Assembly: GCA_905250125.1 (NCBI GenBank)
Contig: CAJNOL010000021.1
Coordinates: 124,001 to 188,000, forward strand
Length of the DNA stretch: 64,000 nt
Direction of reading: 5' to 3'
Origin: Rotaria sordida
Lineage: Eukaryota; Rotifera; Eurotatoria; Philodinida; Philodinidae
Below, one piece after another: positions 12,201 through 24,300 of this stretch. The notes beneath the pieces are model-generated. The model did not search any database. It was given only the letters and a program-made list of their open reading frames with translations, and was not told the DNA's origin. Every line of letters begins with the position of its first letter. Position 1 is the stretch's first letter. The position numbers were made by a program, and so were the translations under genes.

Positions 12201-13004
12201 GATACATTAATCAAACTTTCAATTAAAGAACCAACTGGTCAAATATGTGATGGTTATAGTTCATATCGAACAGATATTGGTGGATATATAACAAATCTAG
12301 GTTTTCGATCTGATCAACCAATTGAATATTTACTTCGTAAAGCTGTTAATGGAATATATTCAATTAGTTTAACATATATCACTAATGCTCAACATACACT
12401 CACAGGTGTTACAACAGTTTTAGTTTATATTTATAAATATTTTGGTTCAATAAATGAAGAAAAACAAATTCAAACAGTACGATTAACTAATTTAAATCAA
12501 ACAATTGATATAGGTCATATTGAATTTGGTGATTCTAATTTAGAAAAACTTAAAGATGAATTACAAAAAAGTAAAGATGAATGTCATCGTCTTCAAAATC
12601 AATTAATTAATAGTAAACAATCAATACAATCTAATATGCAACATATAAATATAACATGTGATGGATGTTCTATGTCACCAATAGTTGGTGATAGATATAA
12701 ATGTATATTTTGTCCAAATGTAGATTTTTGTCAAAATTGTCAATCATCTACAAATCATCAACATGATTTAAAACATCCATTAATATGTATTCGTGATTCA
12801 AGTTTATATGCATCATCAATTTATCTTCAGAATATAAGCGAACTGATTCATTTGAATATTCGATGTGCATCATGTTTTGTATCACCTATCGTCGGTGTAC
12901 GTTATCAATGCATGACATGTAAAATTAATTTATGTGAAAAATGTGAATTTCTTGGTTTACATGATATTTTACATGAACGATTAAAAATTATTCGTCCTCA
13001 ATAA
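9225..13004 (+). CDS. VIT-vWA-TPR-DUF2135 protein with two C-terminal ZZ zinc fingers (1236 aa)
   Basis: Two exons, 9225-9477 and 9547-13004. Residues about 15-150 form a VIT domain ([20 protein letters not shown], then [10 protein letters not shown]). A vWA domain follows at about 278-450, with a MIDAS-like DASLS motif. About 490-560 carries the [11 protein letters not shown] segment seen after vWA in bacterial VIT proteins. Residues about 650-740 are a Ser/Thr/Pro-rich linker with GF/FG dipeptides. About 860-926 looks like two TPR repeats. About 956-1079 matches the DUF2135/YfaP-type domain ([24 protein letters not shown]). A short coiled coil precedes two ZZ zinc fingers at about 1119-1166 and 1187-1232, each with paired CxxC motifs. 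There is no signal peptide, so it is probably cytosolic, a likely protein-interaction scaffold. VIT-vWA-TPR-DUF2135 is a bacterial-style arrangement; ZZ fingers are eukaryotic. Enzymatic activity is not indicated. Confidence 0.88.
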
Positions 13005-15299
13005 ATAAACTTACTTTTTTAGTTTTTTTTTATTTAAATTTTCATTGGAAGTTGTATTAACGACAATTTAATATACTATATATGAATAAAGATAATGTGA
13101 AATAAAAATAAATACATTAAGATACACAAGATTGGAAACAATTGTCTATATGACGTCAAGATAAGAAATACTTGTTTGTTTGTTTTTTTATAAAAGTAAT
13201 TGTTTTCGAAAATAAGTAAACATGCTTACTGACAACACTTTGCGAATAGTGAATAGAACGGTATAAGTAAATATATAAAAGGACATAAATAAATTCTTTT
13301 TATCATAACAAGAGCTGCTGTATGCATTCCATTTTAAGGTACAGTGATCTATTTTAAACACTTGCATACTGTGAAAAACTGTGCTCATACGTACACATTT
13401 TATATTCAATTAGAGCTGTTTTCTCTTCATACTAGATAAAATGCATAGTATGTTGATAGAAATCATCAAAAACTTCTTACTTTAGCCAGAGCAGTTTTAA
13501 TGTAACTTTACAATGCACAAAGTACTATCGGTAATGTAGCTGTTGCATTCAAGACGAATGTTTCCATGATATCTATTTTCGCAATTGTGAGGGAATTGAC
13601 AATTAGAGTAAAGACGAGGTCTACATCTACTTTCGCTACTTTTTTAATTGAACTTTGATTGCTCGTAGCTATAATAAAGAGTTGTAGGAACGAATATGTC
13701 GCGGGAGTATCTGTCTGGGTAACAATAATCGTTGATTCAGTATCCACTATCTTATTGTTTAAACTTAATTCTTTGTTGATGTGTCAATTTTACATTCAAA
13801 ATTACACTGAATAACAATAATTTAGTGAGAATAAAATTGGAAAATTATGTATAGTTATAAACATATGGTCGGATATGATAGATGTTCGGCTGAAAACAAA
13901 AATTACAGTTGCGTTTCTGATAAGATTTAGTCAATTAATATGAATGGCTAATGTTTATTAGAATGGAATACATTTGTCTTACTTTTTGAAATAGAATTGT
14001 ATCGAAAAATAATTTATTTATAATCTCAGTTTTAGTGAAAAATGAACATATCAAAACATTTCCTAGACAGAAAACATCAAACACAGCCCCATTTACTCAA
14101 AATATACTTTTATCCAATTAATTTTCTCTTACAGTATGTTGCGTTGTCTAATAGTGTCAAAATTTGGAAAAAGAACAGGATATTTTTGAAGATAGACTTC
14201 ATGGTATGATCTTTTGTATCCACATGATTAAATTAAGACTTAAGCGTAGAATCAGTAGTTAAAGACAAATTTAGCATTAGAAATTGTCTTCAGACGAACT
14301 TTGAGTATTGATTAGATGAGAAGACCGAATACCTTCGGCATTGATTCTAAATACAATCTGTTTCATTATCAAACTCTACTTTGCTACGCAGAAAGTATTA
14401 AGTGGGAAGTCGAATTTTTAAAAAATAGGCACTATGCTTTTGATGTGTGTAAGTGCAAAATTTCATTTTAGATAATCAACAACTTGCTGCGCCCATAACA
14501 AAAACAAGCTTCTGAAAAAATGATTTATTTCTCATTTGATACTGCAAGGTTGATGAATATTGAAAGTCAATGTTTTATATTGGTGACCACCTATTCTAAG
14601 ATAGTCCTGTAGTGAATAGGTGTCTTTTCATATTTACCGCATGAATAGCTTTCGATAGAGACTCTGTAAAGTTTTACGAGCATAGAACTTATCAAAGACA
14701 ATTCACTGTATCTAACATCCATCAAAGTAAGAATTATAAAAATTGAGAACCTTTGCAAATGTGTTAAATAAAGATTTCAAAAAAACGAAAACATCAAATT
14801 CATTAATTCTGGTAAAGAAATCATATTTTTATTGAATAAAGTCAGGCAAAACAAAGCTTAGACGTTGTTCAGTATTACTTGTTGTGAGTCATTAGATGAA
14901 AAGTTTCGAAAGAGTTCTTTCTTCTTTCTTATTATTAGTGTATATAGAACACTACAAACTATAATGAAAGTTATTAATATTAGAAACTTCAAGAATTATA
15001 TGAGTTTCACATTGTATGTCTTTGTGGATTTGTATAATAAACTGTTTTTGAAAGAACTAGTTAGTTAATTTATATATCAAACCGGTTGAATCTTTTGGCT
15101 GTTGGATTTTGTAATACAACTGATCGATTTTTCGCTGATTTTTTACCATCTAAGTCAAGAATTTCAATCGATTCTTACTCTGAAGCTGCTACTGCTTCTG
15201 GTGTACTGTCTCTTAGGGAAAAATCATTCCATTAAACCGATCAATAGCAGGTGTATTTCTCATTATCGACTTCTATAGACAAAATTGTGATGTGATTGT
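13005..15299. other. Gene-free intergenic DNA
   Basis: AT-rich sequence with scattered short ORFs lacking exon structure or recognisable domains. AATAAA-like sites just after 13004 probably end the VIT-domain transcript. No RNA gene, tandem repeat or clear inverted repeat was found. Confidence 0.45.
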
Positions 15300-17050
15300 G
15301 ACATGAGAGTTAGTCTTCTATTTACTGGTATCTCACAGCCACAATCTCGCTCATGCAATATACATCCCTGGGCAAAAGTCTTCTCTCTCCCATTGTTTGT
15401 TTTTCGTATAGAATTTCTTTCGTCTCAGGTGAAATTTAGTTACAAGGATGGCTTAAGTACTTTATTGTAGTGTAGAATAGATGTCATTTTGTTTCAATGA
15501 AGAATATACGTCTTCCAATATAATTGAGCAACACTACAAATGAGTTGGTTGACAAAATGTTTTACGACTAGGTTATCTCTTCTTTTTTTGTATCTGCTAA
15601 CTGTTTTACTGGTTTAAATCATTGAACTCTTTTCGTTGTCGACTCGAAGCTCTCTTGACAATGCAGTATTGTTAATCACTACAAATATAGATAAAATAAA
15701 ACTAGTAAAACATTCATAAAATATTTAAAAAAAAGAGATAAGTCAGCCATGAAGTATTCTATTAATTAACTCATTTGTAGTGTTGACCAATAGTATTTAA
15801 TGACGTACATTCTTCATGAAAGTAGGTCGTAATCAATCATAAGTTACAGTAAAATAGTATTTAAGTCATTCTTGTAACCAACATTCACTGGAGATCTATG
15901 AGTTTGACACGAAAAAAATGAGGAATGGGGAAAGACTTTTACCCAGGGATGTAAATGAATGTGGTTGGTCTCATGATGAACTTTGTTCTGAATGATATAG
16001 TACGAAGAAAACAGATGGTTTAGATAGCGTATATGTCTTTTTTCTTAAAGAAATTACCATTGAATATTGTTCAAAGAGATGGATTCTTTTTTCATTCTTC
16101 TCTATTCTTAAAACAACTTAGATCTTAATCGTACAGAAGAGAAAAAAGTATGAAAAAAAGTTTCTTCTGTACAAAAAAAAACGTTTGATTCATTTTTGTT
16201 TTTAACGACGTCATGTACAGATATCAGCTAGGCGTGTATTTGAAATAGGAGAACAAATCTTTTTGTTTCTTTATTCAGTATTCTTTCTTTCAACATTTAT
16301 ATTCGCTGTTTCAAATATTTGTCCAAATTGTAATTTGATCAAGCTGATGACAGAAATTTATATTCGATATAAGTTGACTGAGGATGTTAGGATGTGATGG
16401 CAACTACAGTAATATTATCGACATAACTCGAGTGTCGATGAGAATGATGGCAACAATCTTAGTGGCACTCACAATCTCATTCATGTAATCTAGATGGGTT
16501 CGATCGGTCTTATGATGAATCTTCTTCTGAATGATGCAATATAGAGAAAACAGATGATTTAGATGACGAATATGTCTTTTTTTTTTCTTAAAGAAACTAC
16601 AATTGTTTATCGTTTGAAGAGAGAGAATTTTTTTTCATTTTTTTCTATTCTTATGACAATTGAGATCTTAATTATACAGAAGTGAAAAAGCTATGAATGA
16701 AAACATCTCTTGTTCTGCACAGAAAAAAACTACGTTCGATTCATTTTTGTTTTTAACGACGACGTATACACATATCAACCAGGTTCGTATTTGAAAATGA
16801 ATAACACAACTTTTTCTATATTCTTTCTTTCAATATAAATATTCTTTCTGCCCAATATTTGTTTGAAATCGCAATTTGATCGCATACATAACAGGTAAAT
16901 TTAGTACCAGTAGAGATTGATTGCAGATGTTGGGCTGCGATGACGACCAGAGTGGCATTGTAAACGTGAATAAGATGTAGGTGAGGATGGTTATAACATT
17001 TTTAATGAAACTTATATTCTCATACTCTCGCTTCATATTTCCAATGTAGC
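15300..17050. repeat. Diverged direct tandem duplication, unit about 540 bp
   Basis: The segment from about 15955 to 16490 recurs from about 16495 to 17045. Shared landmarks in the same order are TCTTATGATGAATCTT, GAATATGTCTTTTTT, CTTAAAGAAAC, GAGATCTTAAT, GATTCATTTTTGTTTTTAAC and ATTCTTTCTTTCAA. Sequence before the inserted element (near 15335-15360) matches the unit junction near 16475-16495, so the first unit is interrupted by the MITE at 15363-15951. No coding potential is preserved, and function is unknown. Confidence 0.8.
15363..15951. mobile_element. Foldback/MITE family D (589 bp, TA-flanked)
   Basis: Terminal inverted repeats begin CATCCCTGGGCAAAAGTCTT on the left; the right end is the complement of CATCCCTGGGTAAAAGTCTT. 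Arms continue inward past TAGTTACAAGGATGGCTTAA and its complement to a centre near 15680. TA flanks both ends (15361-15362 and 15952-15953). It carries no transposase and sits inside the first unit of the local tandem duplication. Confidence 0.88.
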
Positions 17051-17454
17051 AGTCACACAAGTGACTCTCTCACTTAAGATAAGGCTATCGATCACTTTTG
17101 TGGATAGTATACGTAACTATTTGAGCGTATCCCGATCGTGATACCTGTAACATTTCGAAAGCCTTCAGTACCGTACTGCTAACTTCTTATGCCTAACGTA
17201 GTATTAATACTGTGTTCTTTTTAAAGACTGCTTGCAGTTGATATTTTTGTCTTTTGAGAGGTTGTCACACTCTCATACATGTAGCTTTTGAAGAATTAAC
17301 ATAGAGTCGAAACTATAGTTCTTTTCAAAGCTAATGAGGAATTCTATTTGTCAGAGCTTGAACCAGTCTAGATATTTGACGACCTGTGCTAGTAGAAGAT
17401 TGAGTAGATGAGACCAACTGTTATGAAATCTGCACTGGTACTGATCCCATCCTA
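17051..17454. other. Unannotated intergenic DNA
   Basis: About 400 bp between the tandem duplication and the GC-richer island; no gene, RNA or repeat is evident. Confidence 0.35.
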
Positions 17455-17720
17455 GGAGGATCATTCCGGCCGTCGGAAACGGCATCTTATCCGGCTTGAA
17501 ACGACTATAAAACGACGAATTGCTGCATTAATTTTAGCCTTATTTCGCCGTAGTCCGTCAAACCGTATTATAAGCCGTTTCTATTGCTAGACAACGACTT
17601 CATATTTTCCCAGTCTTACTTCCGTAATCTGGTCTGACTGATTACGGCGCCGTTTATCGACGTTTTATATCGTTAATCGCCATTTTATAGCCGTTTATGA
17701 CGCTGTTTTATTGGATCTAG
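17455..17720. repeat. GC-richer island of short CGNCGTTTTAT-like words in mirrored orientation
   Basis: Composition is clearly higher in GC than the surroundings. The left half carries ATAAAACGACG-like words and the right half their complements (CGACGTTTTAT, GCCGTTTATGACG), so the block reads as a degenerate foldback. A hairpin CCGTAATC...GATTACGG lies at about 17612-17648. Clean ends or a target duplication could not be placed. It could be the subterminal repeat region of a small transposon. Confidence 0.5.
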
Positions 17721-18348
17721 AATCTCTAACGAAATTAGCTTCATAAGACAATTGCTCAGTTAATACTTACTCATGGTTCGATTCTATATTTTTTTTTTGA
17801 ATTACTGATGACGATAAAGAAATTGAATAAAAAACCAGTAAAAATTATTATGTAATTACAATATACATGACGTCATAACATTAATAGTAATAAATATTTT
17901 TAATAAGTTTAAATAATAAAACGAAGAAAGCAAAAGAAGTAGATCATCAGAAAACTTAAGCCCCTATCCGTATCTTCTCATTTGCGAACATAAAATTAAA
18001 ATTCAAAAAATATTAAACTGAATTTTAATGTTTTAAATTTCAATTATTAAAATAGACAACAATCTTAAATCTCAAATTTTTATTGTTTAAATTATTAAAA
18101 ATTTACTTGTATCAGTTTTTAGTAAACTTATTTCATGATGTAAATTGTTTTTAAAAACTAACCGAAAATTTCAAAGTTTCATTTTTCCAAATTTTAAAAA
18201 TATATTTCTGATAATACTTTTAATAAAACATATCTTCAAATTTTACTTTTAATTAACTGTAATTTATAGAGTTCACTCAACATAATTGTTACTACAAATG
18301 TCATGAATTTTTTTTGAACTTGAACACACCGTCTAAGTGTCATTATAA
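17721..18348. other. Unannotated AT-rich intergenic DNA
   Basis: About 630 bp of low-complexity AT-rich sequence with no ORF, RNA gene or repeat that I can support. Confidence 0.35.
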
Positions 18349-18356
18349 CATGGAAT

Positions 18357-18722
18357 CAGATGTGGACAGCTCCGGTCTTTCCTCGCTCCAGCTGAGCTCT
18401 AGCTCCAAACATTTTCTAGCCGCTCCGCTCCGGCTCCACTCCAACCAGAGTATCTTCCGCTCTAGCTGAGCTTCAGCTCCACTCCAACAGAAATAAAAAG
18501 TCATTATTTCATTAGAAAACTTTGTTTTTTTTTGTCTCCTTCGCAGATCACTTTTTGTATTCATTAATAACACTCGCTTTCCGTAGTAATACATGCAAAT
18601 GGAAGAGGAAAAAGCATAGCTCTTAATATTTGTCTGACATTTTCTCGCACCAGCTCAGCTCCAGACATCCACTCAGTCGCTCCATTCTGACTTCGCTCCC
18701 GGAGCGGAGCTGTCCGTCTCTG
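18357..18722. mobile_element. Non-autonomous hAT-type element (366 bp) with 8-bp target duplication
   Basis: The element is flanked by identical CATGGAAT at 18349-18356 and 18723-18730. Its ends are CAGATGTGGACAGCTCCG and the complement of CAGAGACGGACAGCTCCG. Between them are many copies of GCTCC/AGCTC words, the subterminal-repeat pattern seen in hAT elements. An 8-bp duplication and a CAG(A/G)-type terminus are hallmarks of hAT transposons. It has no transposase, so it is a MITE. Its GC-rich composition stands out against the flanks. Confidence 0.88.
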
Positions 18723-18730
18723 CATGGAAT

Positions 18731-19122
18731 CAAACATTGAATGTACACAATCTAGTTGAGGTACAACAGTATTTATATACAAAAATCAAAAATACAGATA
18801 ACGATGTTCAAAAAAGCCGCCTTTCAAATATAGGTGTTGGTGAGCGTCTTCTCTTCATACACATACACCCAAGCAGTCAGAAATGAGAAATTAACATGTT
18901 ACAACGATTACTTTTTTCTTTTCAACGTATTTTAATTTTCAACGAATGTCCGAATTTTCGCATTTTAACAGTGGATATAATTTTGAGTTTAACAGCGTTA
19001 TGATGGGTGAAAACACAAACGTTTAAATACGTTCATGAAATAACTGTATTAAAACAAAAAAATTCGGACATTCTTCATACATTTCAACGCATTTCAAAAT
19101 TGAACTCATTAAAACTCCTAAG
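18731..19122. repeat. Intergenic DNA with a small inverted repeat (18942-19078)
   Basis: GAATGTCCGAATTTT near 18949 pairs with AAAATTCGGACATTC near 19060, separated by about 100 bp. This may be a small foldback element. No gene is visible. Confidence 0.45.
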
Positions 19123-20128
19123 GATACTAGCGGATAAGATCGAAAATCTGCTACCACTCAGATTACAATTTCCATCGGCCAGAAAGATAGAGCATAAAAT
19201 TCTGCACATTTCTGCAGAGGTGCAGAATCTGCCGTAAAGATGAAAAATTTTTCCGACCAGTACAAACTTTCTGAAAAACTTTCTCAGCTCAGAAAATGAG
19301 AAATCCTTATTTATTCGAGTATATTTATACATAGCAAACAGATGTCCAAAGCGAACTACTTCACTAAAAAATATATCCCTTGTTCTCTGCTTGAAAACAT
19401 TTTAACAATTGTATATCGAATGAATGTTGTGATCTGGAAAACACGACTGAGATTGAGAGAAAAAAGTGATAGGCACAGGATAGAAAAAGAAAGATGAGTA
19501 GAGCGAACGAGACACAAAGAAAGGGAAGAAATCAAAGAAGTAAGAGGATCATTACAAATGAATAGTCAATGGAAGAGCAAGGCAAATCATTGTGATTTTT
19601 CCCTGCAGGAAAAATCGTCTTTCGAAAAATTTTCCGATACTTGACAATTTCCCAAAAATTTCTCCAGACGCAAAAAATTTCCCCAACCGCGCGGTGGCGC
19701 ACACGTGTAGATTCTGCATCTCTGCATTTTTGTATTTTTTTTTGTTGAGCGCAAACAGAATTTTTGGGCATTAAATACTCTTGGAATATCTATAGATCCT
19801 GAGTATTTTGAAGAAGAACTTCAGAAACTATAAATTTTTTTTCTATACTTAATATGAGAACTAGAATATGGATGGTGGTGAGGCTAACACTTCACACCCG
19901 CATCTTAGTTTTCATATTAGGTATTGAAAAGAAAAATTTATAGTTTCCGAAGTTCTTATTCAAAACACTCAGGACCTTTAGATATTCCAAGAGTATTTAT
20001 TTCTCAAAAATTCTATTTTGCACTCAACAAAAAAAAATACGGAAATGTACAGAATTTCATGCTCCATCTTTCTAATCTATTAAAATTGTAACCTAAGTGG
20101 TGGCAGATTTACGATCTTATCCGCTGAT
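19123..20128. mobile_element. Large foldback element with an unpaired insert
   Basis: Inner arms 19719-19870 and 19915-20060 pair around a centre near 19895 (for example TACTCTTGGAATATCTA with its complement). Outer sequence at 19123-19210 (GCGGATAAGATCG, AATCTGC.ACCAC) pairs with 20040-20128. Between the outer and inner left arm, 19250-19690 has no partner and may be a later insertion or the deleted core. No coding region is preserved. Confidence 0.7.
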
Positions 20129-20406
20129 GTTCTTTCAGAAATTTTCGATTACTCATATAGCGTTTAGAACAAGTCTTATAGGACTCTATATGCACGACTG
20201 GTGGCAGATTATCTTTATTTTACTTTGAAAAATAAAATTAAGTTAAATACTTTAATTTTTTTTCATCTAGTTTATTGTGACATGAACGAGGTTTACAAGT
20301 TTTAAAAACAGAGAAAGAACAGAAAGGAGAATAAATAAATAAACGAGAAAAATGAGAGGAGATGTAAAAAGAGGTACGTAAAAGGATCATGATATACATA
20401 TACTTA

Positions 20407-21314
20407 GGTCTAACCAAAAGTTCTAAGAACATTAAATAGTAATATAAAGAAAATGAGATATTTTCAATTTTAATTTATCAAATGTTGAGGATAGTTGCCA
20501 TGATTATTTATATCAAGCTCAACCCTTACTAACAATTTATTAAAAGTTTTTTTTGACCTCCTTTTCTAAAAAGATTTTAGCTATCTTGGAAACCACATGA
20601 GTTAATTTTATTTCATTTGTTTTAAAAATTTAATGGAATTTTGTTCGATCATGTCAGTTGCATTCTAGCATTACTAGTGATGTGATATCAGTTTATTTTA
20701 GATAGGTTAGTCATAAATCATCTAATGCTAACTGGCTTACTGAAGATGAATTGTCAAAGAGTGGTGTTCATGAAGACAGATTTTAACCAAAACTTTGTTT
20801 AGTATATTCTTTAAATCAAATAATCCTGAGTGTAGATAAAGGCAAGACTGTGGATCACAATTATTATATTGAAAATTGCTCGAAGCCTTTTGTTAATGTA
20901 ATATGGAAACAAACATGGACATTAGATTCAAAATGTATAAAATTGCTTGAGGATCATCGTTGACTTCATACTCATCCAATATTATTAATTCTATGACACA
21001 AGAAGGCATCAATATAATGTCATACGCAACATATTCGCCAGACCTGATACCATATAATTTTTGGCTAACTAATCCTATCGAATGTAGTTTAAGTGATTAA
21101 ATAAATGAAACATGATTAGCTCATGTGGTTTCCAAGGTAGCTAACATTTTTTTTAGAAAAAGAGGTCAAAAAAACTTTTAATAAATTGTTAGAAAGGATT
21201 GACCCGGACATAAATAATCATGGCAACTATGTTCAGCATTTGATAAAATAAAATTGAAAATATCTCATTATTTTTCCATTACTATTTAATGTTCTTAGAA
21301 CTTTTGGTCAGACC
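20407..21314. mobile_element. Decayed mariner-type transposon (908 bp) with long inverted repeats
   Basis: Ends are GGTCTAACCAAAAGTTCTAA and the complement of GGTCTGACCAAAAGTTCTAA, each beside TA (20405-20406 and 21315-21316). The inverted repeats extend for about 190 bp, through CATGAGTTAATT-type sequence near 20600 and CTCATGTGG near 21121. The interior keeps recognisable transposase pieces. TA target sites and these motifs identify a mariner element. Confidence 0.88.
20722..21102 (+). pseudogene. Mariner transposase remnant (frameshifted, internal stops)
   Basis: Conceptual reading across frames gives fragments typical of mariner DD34D transposases: WLTEDELSKSGVHEDRF, then DKGKTVDHNYYIE around the second catalytic block, and YSPDLIPYNFWL, the family's conserved (Y)SPDLAP-like motif. 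At least three stops or frame changes separate them, and the N-terminal DNA-binding region is missing. It cannot encode an active enzyme. Confidence 0.82.
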
Positions 21315-21316
21315 TA

Positions 21317-24300
21317 CCTATATCATTATTCAGCGATACGTCAATCATTCGAACTGAAATTTTTACTCAAGATGCATTATAAGATGAATAACTGATTGAA
21401 ATAAAGCTCGGTTCGAAATATCTTGGTATGCGAAAGTTTACACAGCTGATCATTCTGTGTATGAATCATTTATTTATGGCGCAAAAATGACTGTGAGGCG
21501 TTGAGAAATAGCTTAATTTTGTTATCAAACGATTTGTTGTGCACTTGTATATCAAGTAATCCATGAATAGAGGAAAAGGAAAGACAGTTCGAAAATAGTC
21601 CTAATGTGCCCCTGTTATCTGTGTTTTTTTTTCTTTGTTGTCGCGTTATCTTGATCTAATTTGGATCATTAAAACGCAATACAGTAAAAAATTTTCATTT
21701 AATACGTAAGGAATACATCATAAAACATAAATGATTATGAGAGAATTAAAGGAAAATTTTGATTAAAAAACAAACATTTAAAAATCATCAAGTTTACAGT
21801 GTTGAACAACCTATAGTATGATCAATCACAAAAGAAACTTTAATCTGTAGAATATTTCTAATCAAATAAATTACTTATAAAAATTTCTTTACTTCTACTT
21901 AGATCTGTAGAAATTTCTTTGATTAAAATAAGATTATTTTACAACGAGAATTTTAATTGTATACTTATTAAAAAAACTTAGCAATTTATAAGAATCTTTT
22001 TCCTGATTTTTTTTTTTGTTAGCTCATAAAAACAAACAAGCAAAGAGAACCATTATATTGCATACGCATGACGAATAAGTATTTTGGCTCGTGTGTGTGA
22101 CACACGTATCAAGCGTGCAAAGTGTGACGTTAAGTGTACTAAGAATGTACCAATAGACATACGAGACTACGTGCTCTTGGTGCTGAACATAAGTTTCAAT
22201 CAAAACTCTCTTCTCGACGATGTTAAATAAGCCAGATAAAATAAACATAGACTTTTTTTACAATTCACAACTAATAACAATGAGTTATATTATAAACTTA
22301 ACTGTATCCGTAAAAAACCGAAAGGAACAATATCGTCAAGATAAGGATAAAAACGTCAAATCTTTACAGAAATGTATAGATAGGAAATCATGGATATTAC
22401 GGAGGTTTTCTCATTTGGTAGAAATTTCTTCTTCTTCTTATAGAAGATTTCCTTTTTTTTTAGAAATTTGAACATTATCGAGTAAAGCACTAAAGAATAA
22501 TTATGAAAATTCAATCTACCCTTTGAATTCTTCATAAAGAACGCCATCAGAATCTACATGATACTAGAAAATTTAATATCCCAGTATATTCGTTGTGACT
22601 AGCGATAATCTGCAGTCAGATCCAAAAAAGCTACGAAAGAACACATTAAACACTTTTTATACGAATATTTTTCTCTAACTAGAAGCATGTTATAATTAGA
22701 TATCTTCCATCACTACCGGGTACTTTTAATTTGGATCTGAGATATTTTGACCGAAAACTGATGAACGTTCAGACTTTGACTTACTATGAAGTACTTTGTC
22801 ATTTTTTGAGATATTAAAATTAAGTTTTTGTATTATCTACATTCGCGTATGCCATCGAGTGTAGGAGAAGTGTGTGATATCTTTCGAGAGTTCCTATTTC
22901 TGTACGATTCGTCCGAATGGAAATGAATTAACATCGACTTGATGTCTACATGACACGGGTACACATATTGAAAATTAATATGTAAAATCTAACTAGGATA
23001 TTTTTGGCAATGAATCATATTGTTTCATTAATCGCTTGTTGAGAATTACCTAACTTGAAAGACTCATAGTATGTAGTTAAATTTTAAACTAGAGTAATTT
23101 TGTTAATGAAATCATCCTAAAAGCCAAATTTGACTTTTTCTATATTAGTATTTTTTTCTGTATCCATCACATATTTAATTCCGACAGATTCTATTTCGTA
23201 TGTTTATATCAAATAGAAAAAAAACGTGTCTTTATTGTTTGTTACTTTTAATTGTTATTCGCTATCACTAAAAACTCAAATATTTGACTTAACATTCATT
23301 ATAACACCATGAAAGTCATTTAAACATAGAATTGAAAAAAAACTATGTTCTTTTCTAACTTTTTATTATTATTGCAAAACACCACTTGGATCATCATATT
23401 GGATAATCTCTGTTTCGACTTCAGCAACGAATCAGTTTCGATTTATGCTTGTGTAAGTAATTAGAATACATAGGTTTCTCTAAGAAATCCTCTGCTTTCT
23501 AAATAGATTGAAAAAAAAACCAGTTTGCTATTTTCAAATTTTCTCTAGTAATCCATGCCATTCGTTTTGTATACCCACAACTATATCATTATACTTTTAA
23601 GAGCTTCAACAGACACGAAATACTGAGATTAGCAAGAATTCACGAAGTTTTCGTTTCATTTCCTTAAACTACTTAGAAAGTCAACAGAAAAATGGAATCA
23701 TTTTTTGAAAATTTTTCTATTCAACATCAGACAGCATATGAATGATATGAAACATGGATTTCGACTTGTCAATATTATTTAAAAAAATGACTAATCGAAA
23801 AATTCTGTTAATTTTTCCGTGTCGAACCAATAAATCTGGAACAAAATCTTGATAAATGACTAATAAATAATTTAGGATTAGCCTGTTTTAAATAAAATAT
23901 TCAATTATTCCTTCACTTTCTTGTTCTCAAACATTCAAATATTTTGCGAGAATTATATTCATAAAGATGTAAGAAATAAGATTGTGAGAATCTAAACATA
24001 TTGAAAGAGTAGAAAATAAAAAAAGGTTGAGTGAGAAAAGCATTAAAAGTCAAGCTTTGTAGATATATGTCTTTATGATCGAGATGCTATTATTGTTCAC
24101 GATCACTAATAATGGAACACTATCCAAACACATGTGTAGCCTTGCAAATCATTTGAACATATCGTCTCAGTTAATGATCGATTGTTTTAGAGAATTAATA
24201 TTTCCAAAAAAATCACTCTTTTTCTTTAGCATTGGTTCTATGGATAGTCTCGTACAGTGCGTTTCTGTTAGATTGTCAAGTGTCTCAAGTCAGGTGATAT

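Noticed and set aside
13508..13747. Minus-strand ORF of 79 codons
   Set aside because: No recognisable domain, no splice-consistent neighbours and a composition like the surrounding non-coding DNA.
18343..18782. Minus-strand ORFs over the hAT-type element
   Set aside because: They arise from the GC-rich GCTCC repeats of the MITE and show no protein family.
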